Under the pieces are notes generated by a model. It did not search any database. It was not told the DNA's origin and saw only the letters and a program-made list of their open reading frames with translations. Below, piece after piece: positions 10,800 to 22,324 of a stretch of DNA of 64,000 bases (within the stretch, counting starts at the first letter, position 1; every line of letters starts with the position of its first letter). A program made the translations under genes and the position numbers. Source of the stretch: Sophora flavescens (taxonomy: Eukaryota; Streptophyta; Magnoliopsida; Fabales; Fabaceae); NCBI GenBank assembly GCA_030762895.1, contig CM061070.1, forward strand, positions 99,280,759 to 99,344,758, read 5' to 3'.

Positions 10800-10817
10800 A
10801 GTACTAGCTAATTAATA

Positions 10818-11072
10818 ATGAGTGCTCTATACGTAGAAAAATTTGTTCACTATTTAAGTATGATAGATTTAACAAATCAAAATAGATTAAAAGATTTGAT
10901 ACAAGAATTAAAAGATGAAGCCACTGATACATGTAATAAACACATGGAGTATCACTGTGAGTACTGTGACTGTATAGAATACGAGAGAAAAATAGATTTA
11001 ATAAAACTTATAATTGAAAAACTAAATGAATGGACAGATCAACAAGGATCTGGATCCAACGGTTCACAATAG
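10818..11072 (+). CDS. Small viral ORF after the primer site (EPRV copy 1)
   Basis: An open frame of 84 codons starts 18 bp after the primer site. It has a helical first half (LTNQNRLKDLIQELKDEA) and a Cys/His-containing middle (HMEYHCEYCDCIEYE), which could be a small metal-binding or disulfide motif. EPRV copy 2 keeps only its first ~45 codons (48693-48845, minus). Position resembles the small ORF that follows the primer site in several caulimovirids. Function unknown. Confidence 0.55.
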   Translation: MSALYVEKFVHYLSMIDLTNQNRLKDLIQELKDEATDTCNKHMEYHCEYCDCIEYERKIDLIKLIIEKLNEWTDQQGSGSNGSQ

Positions 11073-11119
11073 CCAAAGGCAGGTGCCTTTACCCGCCACA
11101 ACGGCAGAGAAGTCGAATC

Positions 11120-14100
11120 CATCAATACACCTGTATAATTGGAAAGTGTCCCATTCCTATTATTGTCACGCGAACAATAATTTACTGAATTTGAAAATTA
11201 GAATCAATTAATTAAATTGGTTCATTTTTTTATATATGCCTTCGAATTGAACCAATCATTAATTTTTTATATATATTTTAATATTTAATATGTATATCAC
11301 TTTATCAATTGATAACTTTTCTTCTACTATTCCTGTAACAGTAGGAGGAGTTGTTAACCGGTGAATTATTTTGATTTATTTAAATTTATTTTTTTTATTT
11401 TTTAAACATTTATTTTGTTGGTTTTAGCTACCGTGTTCTTCGAAAAAATTTAAGGACATAAGACTAGAACCAATAATTCTATGAATTTGAAAATACGAAC
11501 CAACCTATTTAATTGTTTTTTTTTGTTCGGCTCCGAATTGAACCAGATCCAATGGTCATTAGTTCGGTTATTTTTTTCGTTTTTTTTTTGCTAATACTTT
11601 TTCCATTTGATTTGTATACACTTAATGTGTAAAGTTTTTTTACACTATCAATCAGTTATAAATTGGTAAAGAGTAAAAGTATAGTTTAGTATCGTAAGAC
11701 TCGAACCAATAATTCGATGAATTTGAAAATATGAACCAACCAATTAAATTGGTTCGTTTTTTCCCTTTTTTGGGTACGACTCCGAATTGAACCAAACCCA
11801 ATGGTCATTAGTTCGGTTATTTTGGAAACGAACCAATTACTGTATTTTAATATTCAATATGTATATCACTTTATCAATTGAGAACTTTTTTCTACTGTTC
11901 CTGTAATAGTAGAAGGAGTTGTCAACTGGTGGATTATTTTGGATTATTTAAATTTATTTATTTAATTTTTAAACATATATTTTGTTGGTTTTAGCAACCG
12001 TGTTCTTCGAATAAGTTTAGGGTCGTAAGACTCGAACCAGTAATTCCACGAATTTGAAAATCTGAACCAACCAATTAAATTGGTTCTTTTTTTTTTTTCG
12101 GCTCCGAGTTGAACCAAACTCAATGGTCATTAGTTCGGTTTTTTTTCCAAATACTTTTTTTTTATTTAATTTGTATACACCGACAATGTAAAGTTTTATT
12201 GCACTGTCAACCAATCATAAATTAGCAAACAGTAAAAGTATAGTTGTCATATTCTTGATGTTTTAATTTTTATATACTTATATTTTAATGTATATATAAT
12301 TTAATAATTTAATATTTTTTATTTTTTATTTATATATACTTTTTAATATTTTTCCGTTCGAACCGAATCAAACTAAACCAATTTTAATTGGTTCGGATAT
12401 TGTTATTGACATTTTAAAGTTTATAATTTTTTTAAAAATAATTTTTAGCCAGGAAAGGTAGCAAAAGTACCTTGTTCTTCGAATAGACATATACAATTGG
12501 GAAGTGTCCGGTTACTGTTACAGGAATAGTAATCGGACATGTGTCAGCACCGGAAATTTTTGTCTTTTTTAATTATTTATTACTTTTTTACTTTTTATTT
12601 TATTTTAATTTAAATTGGTTAGTTTTTTTCTTTTTTGTGTATGGCTCCGAATTGAACCAAACTCAATGGTCATTAGTTTGGTTATTTTTTAATCGAACCA
12701 ATTACTACATTTTAATATTTATATATATTTTAATATTCAATATGTATATCACTTTATCAATTGACAACTTTTCTTTTACTATTTTTGTAACAGTAAAAGG
12801 AGTTGTCAACCGGTACATTATTTTGTATTATTTAAATTTATTTATTTAATTTTTAAACATATATTTTGTTGGTTTTAGCTACCTTGTTCTTCGAAAAAAT
12901 TTAGGGTCGTAAGACTTGAACCAATAATTTGATGAATTTGAAAATCCGAACCAACTAATTAAATTGGTTCTTTTTTTTTGTTCGGCTCCGAATTGAACCA
13001 AACCCAATGGTCATTAGCTCGGATATTTTTTTATTTTTTGCTAATACTTTTTTTTAATTTAATTTGTATACACTAACAGTGTAAAGTTTTTTTACAGTGT
13101 CAACCAATCATAAATTGGCAAACAGTAAAAGTATAGTCGTCGTGTTCTTGATGTTTTAATTTTCATATACTTACATTTTAATATATATATATATATATAA
13201 TTTAACATTTTAAAATTTAATATTTTTATATTTATATATATATATATTTTTTGATATTTTTCGGTTCAAACCGAATCAAACCAAACCAATTTTAATTGGT
13301 CCGGATATTGTTATTAACTTTTTAATTTTTTTTTGTTTTTAAATATTTTTATCCAGGAAAGGTAGCAAAACTACCGTGTTCTTCGAAAAAGTTTAGGGTC
13401 GTAAGACTCGAACCAATAATTCGATGAATTTGAAAATCCGAACCAACAAATTAAATTGGTTCGTTTTTCTACTTTTTGTGTAGGGCTCCGAATTGAACCA
13501 AACTCAATGGTCATTTGTTCGGTTATTTTGGAACCGAACCAATTACTATATTTTAATATCTATATATATTTTAATATTCAATATGTATATCACTTTATCA
13601 ATTGACAAATTTTCTTCTACTGTTCCTGTAACAGTAGAACGAGTTGTCGATCGGTGGATTATTTTTTATTATTTAAATTTATTTATTATTTTTTTAAACA
13701 TATATTTTATTGGTTTTAGCTACCATGTTCTTCGAAAAAGTTTATGGTCGTAACACTCAAACCAATAATTCGATGAATTTGAAAATCTGAACCAACCAAT
13801 TAAATTGGGGCTTCTTTTTTTTTTGTTCGGCTTCGAATTGAACCAAACCCAATGGTCATTAGTTCGATTATTTTGGTCTCGAACCAAATATTTTAATATT
13901 CAATATATATATCACTTTATCGATTAGCAACTTTTCTTCTACTATTCCTATAACGGTAGAAGGGGTTGCCAACCGAACCTAACCAATTTTGATTGGTTCA
14001 GATTTTTCATATTATTTAATTATTAATTTTTAAAGTTTACAATTTTTTGTTTTAAATTTTTTTAGCCCGGAAAGGTACCAAACCCAATAGTCATCGGTTC

Positions 14101-15133
14101 GGTTATCAGGTTCAATAATTTTGGAACCGAACTAATTAACAATATTTATTAATATTTTATTATATATATATATAATACTTAATATTTATTATATTTAATA
14201 ATTTTATATTTTAATATATATTTTAATTATATATATATTTTTTAATATTTTCGAGTCCAAACCAAACCCAATCGAACCGTACCAAATTTTGATTGGTTCA
14301 GATTTTTTAGATTATTTTATTATTTTTTAAAGTGTATAATTTGTTTGTTTTTAAATGTTTCTAGCCAAGATAGGTAGCAAATTATTGTGTTCTTAGGAAA
14401 GTTTGGCTGCGTAAACCCGAATGAATAATTCGATGAACCGATGGAATTAAATTGGTTTGTATATTTATATATATTTTAATATTCAATATTTATATCACTT
14501 TATCAATTGACAACTTTTCTTCTACTGTTCCTGTAACAGTAGAAGGAGTTGCCAACCGAACAAAAACAATTTTGATTGATTCGGATTTTTTACATTATTT
14601 TATTGTTAATTTTTTAAAGTTTACAATTTTTTGTTTTTAAATGTTTTTAGCCAGGAAATGTACCAAACCCAATGGTCATCGGTTAGGTTATCAGGTTCAG
14701 GAATTTTGGAATAGAACTAATTACTATTTTTTAGTGTGTATATATATATATTAATGCTTAATATTTATTATATTTAATAATTTTATGTTTTAATGTTTTT
14801 GTTAATTTTATATATACTTTAATATTTTCGGGTCCAAACCAAATCCAAAAGAACCAATTTTGATTGGTTCGGATTTTTATATTATTTTATTATTAATTTT
14901 TTTAAGTGTACAATTTTTTTGTTTTTAAATGTTTCTAGCCAAGAAAGGTAGCAAACTACTGTGTTCTTGGAAAGTTTAGCGGCGTAAACCCGAACGAATA
15001 ATTCGATGAATCGATCCAATTAAATTGGTTTGTATGTTTTTTGCGCCCTTCTCTAAACTAAACCCAATGGTCATTGATTCGGTTATTTTGTTCAAGAATT
15101 TTGGAACTGAATAATTACTATATTTTAGTAGTT

Positions 15134-15168
<35 letters not shown>

Positions 15169-15180
15169 ACATAATATTTA
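11120..15180. repeat. Degenerate tandem array of ~0.3-0.9 kb units with recurring hairpins
   Basis: The region next to EPRV copy 1 is built from recurring blocks. One is GAATTTGAAAATCCGAACCA with its AATTAAATTGGTT follow-on (near 11480, 11720, 12050, 12930, 13420, 13775). The next is CCGAATTGAACCAAACCCAA plus TGGTCATTAGTTCGG. A third is a hairpin block starting ATATCACTTTATCAATTG at about 11290, 11862, 12745, 13585, 13905 and 14490. Fragments of a MITE (ACACTGTCAACCAATCATAA) recur near 11650, 12205 and 13100. Spacing is irregular (320-880 bp). TA microsatellites occur near 13185 and 15130. No gene is visible; open frames here are AT-rich noise. Confidence 0.75.
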
Positions 15181-16010
15181 TTATATTTAAATATAAATAT
15201 TAATTATATATTGATATAATCCATGACCTCTTGATTATTGTGCTAAACGATAGATAAGTAAATTATAATCAACGTTGATAATTAATTTTGAAATTATATG
15301 ATAGATAAAGAAGTCAAAGATTCTCGTAGATATAATATGATTTATATTTCAACTCATATTTCAATAAACTTAAACTGTATCGCTTTTGGAAGAAAATCTT
15401 ATAGGCACCCTTGCGTGTTAAACTACTTTACTACAAGTTCCATTATTTCAAGTTTCTTTTTTTTATATTAGATCCATTATTTCATTATTTCAAGTTTCAA
15501 CCTCAAAATTTTAACTTGCATACATTTATTTAAAGGTTAAATATGTTTAGTTGGTCAAATTTGATTCTAAACGAGAGATTAGAATCGAATATCACATAAT
15601 TTTGATGGACTAAAATTATATTTAATCATTTATTTATTTTATTTACCAAATTTAACCATTTGTTTTATTCTTTACTCATTTCATTTTTGTATATTTTATT
15701 AATACGTCCTAAAATTAAAGGGGCACGTAAGATCTTCTTTTTATGCGGATAAAATCTTTTCCATTTAGTATTATTATTCTCTGAACTTAAGCCAAAGGAT
15801 AAGGTTAGGCACTGACTGAATTGATAATGTTGCATCCATGTTCCACATCAAATCATGTGATAAAAGAACTATGTTATTTGTACAATTATTTTTTTTTGGA
15901 TATCTAAGTGATATTCCTTTCACAATCGCATATTATTATACATATATTTTATTCTAAAATATTATATATGTATAATATATAATTGTAAGTGAGGTATCAT
16001 TTAGATGTTC
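15181..16010. other. AT-rich intergenic spacer
   Basis: No gene, RNA or complete repeat is recognisable. AT-rich tracts and short near-palindromes such as AATATTATATATGTATAATA near 15958 are present. The sequence resembles drifted repeat remnants. Confidence 0.5.
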
Positions 16011-16011
16011 A

Positions 16012-16540
16012 AAAAAATTATACAAATAATATAACTATTATAAAAAATGGTTTTTTTCTTCTTCTTCTTAATTTGACAAGGTATTCCACATGTAAAATAA
16101 GGTAGGGTCATATAAAGTCCTTCTCAATCTAATCTGACAACTCTAGACTTCGAATATCTAATATATAAAATTCGTCTAGAGGTATAATCGGATAATCTAT
16201 CGATCCAATATTTTTGGGTTGGTTAGGGTTTTTTTCTTTTGGTACATGAAATTTAGGATAAGAGACATATGGCTCAGTCCAAAACAGGAAAAAAATTATA
16301 CAAATAACAAAACTATTATAAAAATGGTTACTTTTTGTTTCTTCTTAATTTGACCACGTATTCCATGTGAAAAATAAAGTAGGGTCATATAAAATCCTTC
16401 TCAATCCAACAACTCTAGACTTCGAATATCTGATTTATAAAATTTGTCTAGAGGCGTAATTAGATAATCTACTAATCAAACATTTTTGGGTTGATTAAGG
16501 TTTTTTTCTTTTGGTACATGAAATTTAGGATAAGAGACAG
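16012..16540. repeat. Tandem duplication, two ~240-bp copies
   Basis: Block 16012-16270 and block 16290-16540 share an ordered series of words: TCTTCTTAATTTGAC, TAGGGTCATATAAA, CAACTCTAGACTTCGAATAT, a TCTAGAGG stretch, then TTTTTTTCTTTTGGTACATG and AAATTTAGGATAAGAGACA. Identity is high but with many substitutions. It is a simple direct duplication without coding content. From 16545 to 17050 nothing further is recognisable. Confidence 0.75.
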
Positions 16541-17059
16541 ATGCCCCATGTCAAGACAAGACAACCTCAACATCTCTATAAATATTAAATAAAGATATTT
16601 ATATTTACCTCCCTCAAATATATTAGTGGAAACTCGAACTACAATTTGTCAGATACCTTGTCATGCTCCATTATATCAAACATTCGTATTAATGGGTTGG
16701 TTAGTTTACAATAGAACAGATCCGTGTCAAAAAGAAATATTAGGCCTTGGGCCTTACTCTTACCAAGTGCGGATCAATAAAGTAAAGCCCATCTCGGCTC
16801 TGTCCAAATAAGATACGGCGAAACCTGTTCCAATTCAGATATAAAAATTAATAATGTATACTATTTACATAATTCAATGCAAACTAATGGATAATAACAA
16901 ATTAATTTCACTATAACTTCCGTAAATGATTTATCCACGTTTTTTCTTCTCTGAAAATGTATGAGAGCCCATGTGGTTATGATTATGTAAACACGTAACC
17001 ATTTGAGTTGATGACGAGGTGGGTGTGCGGATATAGGAGAAATTATACGATATGCTTTT

Positions 17060-17936
17060 TAGGGGTGTAACGGATCAATTTGATTCGATTTTAGATGAGA
17101 AAAAATTCGAGCCAATCAAAATTGATCGGTTTCGTTTAGTTTCGTTTTCTTTGTTTTTCACTACAAAACCTGAACCAAACCAATTTCGGATCGGGTGTTC
17201 GGATGTTCGGGTCCCCTATTAAAAAATGGGGAAAAAATTAGTAAAAAATGACCTAAGTCCCTATTTCATTATCTCGACTTCGACCACTCCGTCGTGCCGC
17301 CGCTGCCACTTCTTTCTGCGTCATCTTCATCCCTGCCTCATCTTCATCCCTGTTTCATCTTCGTCATCTTCGTCATTTCTCTGCATCATCTTCATCTCTT
17401 CTTCATATTCATCTTCGTCTCTGCTTCATCTTCATCATCATGTTTGGTGCGGCCTCGTCGATGGACGAAGCAGTGATCGGCGGTGGACTCAGCGGTGGGC
17501 ACAAACACGATGGTGGAGAGCATGAATTAGTGGTCACGAACATGAATAGGGGTAAGATGTGTGCACGACAGTGGGGAGAGGAGTTGTAGAGTCATAGTCG
17601 AGTTGTGTGAGGCTGGCCGACGGCGGCGAAGCCTTTGGCGGCTGGCTATGTCAGATGAGAACGAGTGAGGGAGGGAGGCAGAGAAGTTGTCTTGACCAAG
17701 GGAAGCAGAATACTTAGTAACCTAGGTCAGGAGGGTAAAGTACTAAAGTAGGTTAATTTTGGGGGTGAAATTATATGTTCGGGTCGGGTCATCGGTTTTG
17801 AAAAACAACAATCACTTCTCGAACCAAAGAAGATTGGTTTCCATTTGTTTGGTTCGGCCGAACCAACCACCTTCAGTTTTTTATGAGTTGGTTTGGTTCG
17901 GGTTGGTCGGGTTTACCCGGTCCACTTACGCCCCTA
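17060..17936. mobile_element. Non-autonomous hAT element with GC-rich cargo
   Basis: The ends are TAGGGGTGTAACGG on the left and TTACGCCCCTA on the right, inverted copies over about 11 bp. They are flanked by ATGCTTTT (17052-17059) and ATGCTCTT (17937-17944), an 8-bp target duplication with one mismatch, diagnostic of hAT elements. Subterminal zones are rich in GGTTCGG/CCGAACC words. The centre (17270-17720) is a different, GC-richer segment with TTCATCTTCATC-type repeats that looks like acquired sequence. No transposase is present. Confidence 0.8.
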
Positions 17937-18212
17937 ATGCTCTTGAAGAACAATAAATAAATGCTTCAAGTATTGGAATTATTATATCTAAAATTTATAT
18001 TAATAATATGTCAAATTAAATTTTAATTTTATTATCAATTTTAACTAAGTTATGTAAATTTAATATTTGATTTAAAATTAATAATAAAAATATGTCTTAA
18101 AATCTTCATTTTTATTTATTATAGTTTAAGAACATGTAATAATAATATTAGATGCATATACTTCTTTTGTTTCTTTATATATGTCTAAATTTTAAAATAA
18201 ATTATTTTAGAG

Positions 18213-18388
18213 TTTAATTGATATACGCTGTCAGTGTAAAGTTTTTTACACTGTCAACCAATCAAAAATCAATGTTTAGATGACTTTTAAGGTAGTTAGG
18301 ATAAGTATCAAAGATTTTTAATAATGTGTCAAATTTGATTGATTGACCGTGTAAAAAATATTTACACTGTCAGTACATACCAATTAAA
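18213..18388. mobile_element. Short MITE (176 bp)
   Basis: Inverted ends TTTAATTGATATACGCTG and, reverse-complemented from the right, TTTAATTGGTATGTACTG, are followed on each side by GACAGTGTAAA/TCAGTGTAAA and then an inner repeat around ACACTGTCAACCAATCA. A related element lies at about 34163-34334, and fragments are embedded in the 11-15 kb array. The family looks like a common legume MITE; superfamily not assigned. Confidence 0.7.
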
Positions 18389-18830
18389 TCTTTTATTTTA
18401 TACTAAAATATGTTATTTGAGAATATTAAAAACATTAATTATTTTTAAAAAACTTTATATTTATTTTTTATTATCTCAATTGAACATAATAACTCCGTGT
18501 GTCAAACTATAAATTTTAGTATATTTAATTAAATTTTTATATTCAAATTTATTTAATAGTGTTCTTGCTTCTTATAAATTATTATAAAAAAAGTATGTTA
18601 ACTATTGTCCTTATGACATTCTTTTAAGGCTATGTTTGGATTGATGGAAGATGATGGAATGGAACGGAACAGAACATAATGGAATGGAGTGGCTACTCGT
18701 CGGTTTCGCCGCTTGTGTCTGTCTTCTTCAACCCGTCACCGCTCACCCGTCGCGTCTTCCTTTCGTTCTGTACTCTCGTCCCACGCTAACGTCTCCACGT
18801 GTCCCATATTGATTGGGCTTTGTCTGTTTC

Positions 18831-21386
18831 GGGCTTTTTGACCAAACTGGGTTCCTTTTAGAAATTATTTACCAGTTTAGGGTTGTTCTGAAACTATTTA
18901 CCAATGGGGGGTCGTTTTGAATATTTTATTATTTTTGGGTATGACGGGTCAAAGGCGCCACTGCAGATGGCGCCTTTGAAGGCGCCACTGCAGTTGGCGT
19001 CTTTTACTTTTAAAAAAATAATAATAATGAAAAGGGGAGGCGCATTTGGCAGTGGCGTCCTCCCCCTGCTAGCTATACTGTAGCGCTACTGTAGCAGGCA
19101 GCCCCTTTTCCTTTTTTTTATTTTTAATTTTGACTTTTTTAAAAAAGATAAAAAAATTATTTATAAAAAAACTCATTCACCAAATAATGAACTGAATTCA
19201 CCAAATATTTGTACCCGATTCAGCAGATATTTACACATACTTAACCAAAAAAATTTATTTCTCAAAAAAACCCATTCACCAGATAATGAACTGAATTCAC
19301 CAGATATTTATATCCGATTCACCAGATATTTGCACATACTTAACCAAAAAAATTATTTCTCAAAAAAACCATTCACCAGATAATGAGTTGACCATATCTA
19401 ATCCTCCAATCCTAATAAATGAATCCCTTCTTGATCAAGCAACCAACAAACAAAATAAATAAAATAATAGAAAATAATAAAATAACCACTAAAACAGACA
19501 AAATAATATAATAATTGAAATAAAAAAATCCCAAATATTTGTGAGGCCGCCACCTCAGCACTACAGGAGGCACAAAAAAATAGTAGCAATAACAATTTAC
19601 ACCAATAAATATTCATCAATTATTACAGTAGTAAAAAAAATTTATTTGGTGAGAGCATTGCAGAGTCACATACAGAGGTTTGCTTACAACCATTTTGCCA
19701 TTCATCTCCAAGAGCTACCACACAATAAAGGGAAAAGAAATCATTTTTAAAGTAAAAAACCACCGACTATTTTTAACATGAAAATACCACCTACTTACAG
19801 CTTTGGATGCCTCATCAGGAGTTGAGAATACAACAAATCCTGATCCTGATCCTCGACTTATGCCATTGCACATATCCTTTTATTATAAATTGCAGTCTAG
19901 CTCTTCTATCTTCTTTCCGTTGGGCAAGAGTCACATAAAGAGTAAAAAAGGGACAAGAAATAATTTTTAAAGTAAAAAACCACATACTATTTTCAACATG
20001 AAAATACCACCTACTTACAGCTCTGGATGCCTCATCAGGAGTTGAGAATGCAACAAATCCTGATCCTCGACTTATGTCATTGGGGTCTCTCATAACCTTT
20101 CAAGTAAAAAATATATAATCTAGAGTGCCTTCTTGAAAGAATAATTAATTAAATATAATTCTGTAATTAATATTATAAACAAATTTATCAAGATACTGTA
20201 TATTATGAGCTTGCTGAGAGAGCTTTAGACGGAACCATCAGCGACAGGATCAAGGAATATTCATCTCAGGTAAACCCATCTTCTTAATTTCACTCCGGAG
20301 ATTTTCTGCAATGCTCTCACCAAATAATTTTTTTTACTACTGTAATAATTGATGAATATTTATTGGTGTAAATTGTTATTGCTATTTTTTTTTATGCCTA
20401 CTGCGATATTATTTGCTACTCATTATTACGGGATTTTTTTAATTACTTCTTGTTTTTTTATATAGATACTTTATCAAAAAGGAACCCAGTTTGGTCAAAA
20501 AACCGAGATCAGTTCCTTGCTTGGGAGATAGCTGGGAGCCATGGGTCTCCCTTCAGACCATTCTCTTCCGCGAACATTTTTCTCTTTATATTTTGACTTT
20601 TTTAAAAAGATAAAAAATTTATTTATAAAAAAACCATTCACCAAATAATGAACTGAATTCACCAGATATTTGTACCCGATTCACCAGATATTTACACATA
20701 CTTAACCAAAAAAATTTATTTCTCAAAAAAACCCATTCACCAGATAATGAACTGAATTCACCAGATATTTATATCCGATTCACCAGATATTTACACATAC
20801 TTAACCAAAAAAATTTATTTGGTTAAGATAGCAGTTATGCATGCTCTTCCACAGCTCATCTTCTACTTCTTTACCCTGCCTCCCAAAGCAGTTATCAACC
20901 CTTTCATCTCCCTTTCTTACAAATCAATTTGCTAAAAAATCATGATGTCAAAACGTGCTGGTTTCTGTGAACATGGAACCATTTTATTTATCAACATTTT
21001 CATACTTGTACTCAATAAATATCTGGTGAATCGGGTACAAATATCTGGTGAATTCAGTTCATTATTTGGTGAATGGGTTTTTTTTATAAATAGATTTTTT
21101 ATCTTTTTAAAAAAGTCAAAATTAAAATAAAAAAAAAAGGAAAAGGGGCTGCTAGCTACAGTAGCGTTGCTGTAGCTAGCAGGGGGGAGGACGCCACTAC
21201 CAAATGCGCCTCCCCTTTTCAATTTTTTTTTTATAAAAGCAGTGGCGCCATCTGCAGTGGCGCCTTTGACCCGTCAGACCCAAAAATAATAAAATATTTA
21301 AAACGACCCCCCATTGGTAAATAGTTTCAGAACAACCCTAAACTGGTAAATAGTTTCTAAAAGGAACCCAGTTTGGTCAAAAACCC
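18831..21386. mobile_element. Mutator-like element (MULE) with long TIRs and gene-fragment cargo
   Basis: The two ends are inverted copies for about 350 bp. From the left: GGGCTTTTTGACCAAACTGG, then a GGGTTGTTCTGAAACTATTT stretch, then CAAAGGCGCC words and a GCTACTGTAGC-rich zone; all recur inverted before 21386. Perfect 9-bp duplications GTCTGTTTC flank it (18822-18830 and 21387-21395), the Mutator signature. Repeated blocks with CATTCACCAGATAATGAACT lie inside both arms. No MURA-type transposase is visible. The cargo includes poly(A)-binding-protein exon fragments (19799-20096). Confidence 0.85.
19799..20096 (-). pseudogene. Captured poly(A)-binding protein (PABP) exon fragments
   Basis: On the minus strand, 20096-20019 encodes VMRDPNDISRGSGFVAFST plus PDEASRA, the start of the fourth RRM of plant cytoplasmic PABP with its RNP1-like GFVAFS. 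It is bounded by an acceptor-like AG upstream and a perfect donor GTAAGT downstream. Next, 19940-19891 encodes LYVTLAQRKEDRRARLQ, the end of the same RRM; the RRM middle is missing. A second diverged copy of the first piece (SRGSGSGFVVFSTPDEASKA) follows at 19862-19799, again ending in GTAAGT. Flanking copies of about 60 bp are duplicated too. This is a rearranged transposon-carried gene fragment, not a working gene. Identification is from recalled family sequence. Confidence 0.8.
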
Positions 21387-21395
21387 GTCTGTTTC

Positions 21396-21753
21396 GTGGT
21401 ACGTACGAGTACGAGTGCGAGTGCATGCGGTGCTCGCTCGATGGAGTTAATAATTAGGGTCATGCTAACGAGTATCCTCATGATACTTTTTAAAAAATCA
21501 TAAAAAGTAAGTTTTCATTGAAAAACTAAGTATTTCACTTCTTCAAATGTTAAAGACACTAATTTTCAATACAAACTTTATTTTCTTAATTCCCCTTAAC
21601 GAATATCCCTTGGACACGTTAGCATTTCCCTAATAATTAATGTGTCGTTCTAGAGGGATGAGATCCTCTCCGGTTACTGCTCCAGTTGCTCGATAATATA
21701 GTAGAAAAGAGATAACTCATCTAATAAAATAATAATATTTATAAAATATTTAT
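21396..21753. other. Spacer between the MULE and the MITE pair
   Basis: The first 60 bp (GTACGAGTACGAGTGCGAGT) are GC-richer; the rest is AT-rich. No gene or element end is recognised. Confidence 0.4.
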
Positions 21754-22300
21754 ACTACCTCCGCACTTATATTATAAGTAAAAATAACTAATTTCGTATT
21801 TATTAAGGAAGTTAGTTAATTTAGTTTAATTCTCTTGATTTATAAAAAATACTTATAATTACAAAATTACCCTTTAATTGTCTTGGGAATATGCAATGTT
21901 CTTGGAAAAGTTAAGGGAAAATTGGTTTGATTGATTAATTTTCTTGATTTTTGAAATACTTACATTAAATAGAGTTGGTATTTTTTTTGCTTATAATTGA
22001 GTCCAAAGACAGTACTCCCTCCGAACCTAACTATAAGCAAAAAAGTAGCTACGTTCTTTGTACTCAAATATAAGCAAAAATCATCAATTAAGTCAACACT
22101 ATTAAATGTTAGTATTGCAAAAATCAAGAAAATTAACCAATCAAACCAATTCTCCATTTACTTTTCCAGTAACATTGCATATTCCCTAAACAATTAACTC
22201 TCTTTTTTACACAAATCAAGATAATTAAACTAATTTAAATAATTTTTTTAATAAATATGAATTTAGTTTTTTTAATTTATAATTAGGTTGAGAAGGGGTA
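21754..22300. mobile_element. Two head-to-head copies of one Stowaway-like MITE family
   Basis: Copy 1 (21754-22012) begins TACTACCTCCGCACTTAT. Copy 2 (22013-22300) begins TACTCCCTCCGAACCTAAC. The CTCCCTCCG end is typical of plant Stowaway MITEs. Their interiors are inverted relative to each other: TTTTCTTGATTTTTGAAATA in copy 1 pairs with ATTGCAAAAATCAAGAAAAT in copy 2. A third, diverged copy lies at about 34630-34905. No coding content. Confidence 0.6.
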
Positions 22301-22324
22301 TTTTATTAGATTAGTCTTTCTCTC

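Larger units (their letters stand above)
3379..11130 (+). mobile_element. Endogenous pararetrovirus copy 1 (Caulimoviridae, soymovirus-like)
   Basis: This 7.75-kb block carries, in order, a virion-associated-protein-like ORF, a coat protein with zinc knuckle, aspartic protease-RT-RNase H, a TAV-like protein, a TATA/as-1-like intergenic promoter, a 30K-type movement protein, small ORFs, and a primer-binding site matching plant initiator tRNA-Met (10786-10799). It has no LTRs and no integrase. The length is close to a whole caulimovirid genome. The circular map is opened a few hundred bases downstream of the primer site. TAV and the separate small-ORF gene order fit soymovirus/caulimovirus-type genomes better than badnaviruses; the genus call is an inference. 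Most large genes are broken, so it is a fossil. The right boundary near 11130 is approximate. Confidence 0.9.

Noticed and set aside
3379..11130. Interpretation as a Ty3/Gypsy LTR retrotransposon
   Set aside because: There are no LTRs or integrase, and the block has a movement protein, a TAV-like protein and a tRNA-Met primer site, which indicate a pararetrovirus.
11000..14640. Several open frames (for example 12541-12849, 13493-13753)
   Set aside because: They are Phe/Tyr/Ile-rich translations of repeat units in the tandem array; the same peptide recurs with each unit, as expected of a non-coding repeat.
20200..20270. Plus-strand exon-like piece (AERALDGTISDRIKEY) ending in a GT
   Set aside because: It faintly recalls the linker before the last PABP RRM but is on the opposite strand to the clear fragments and too short to assign.
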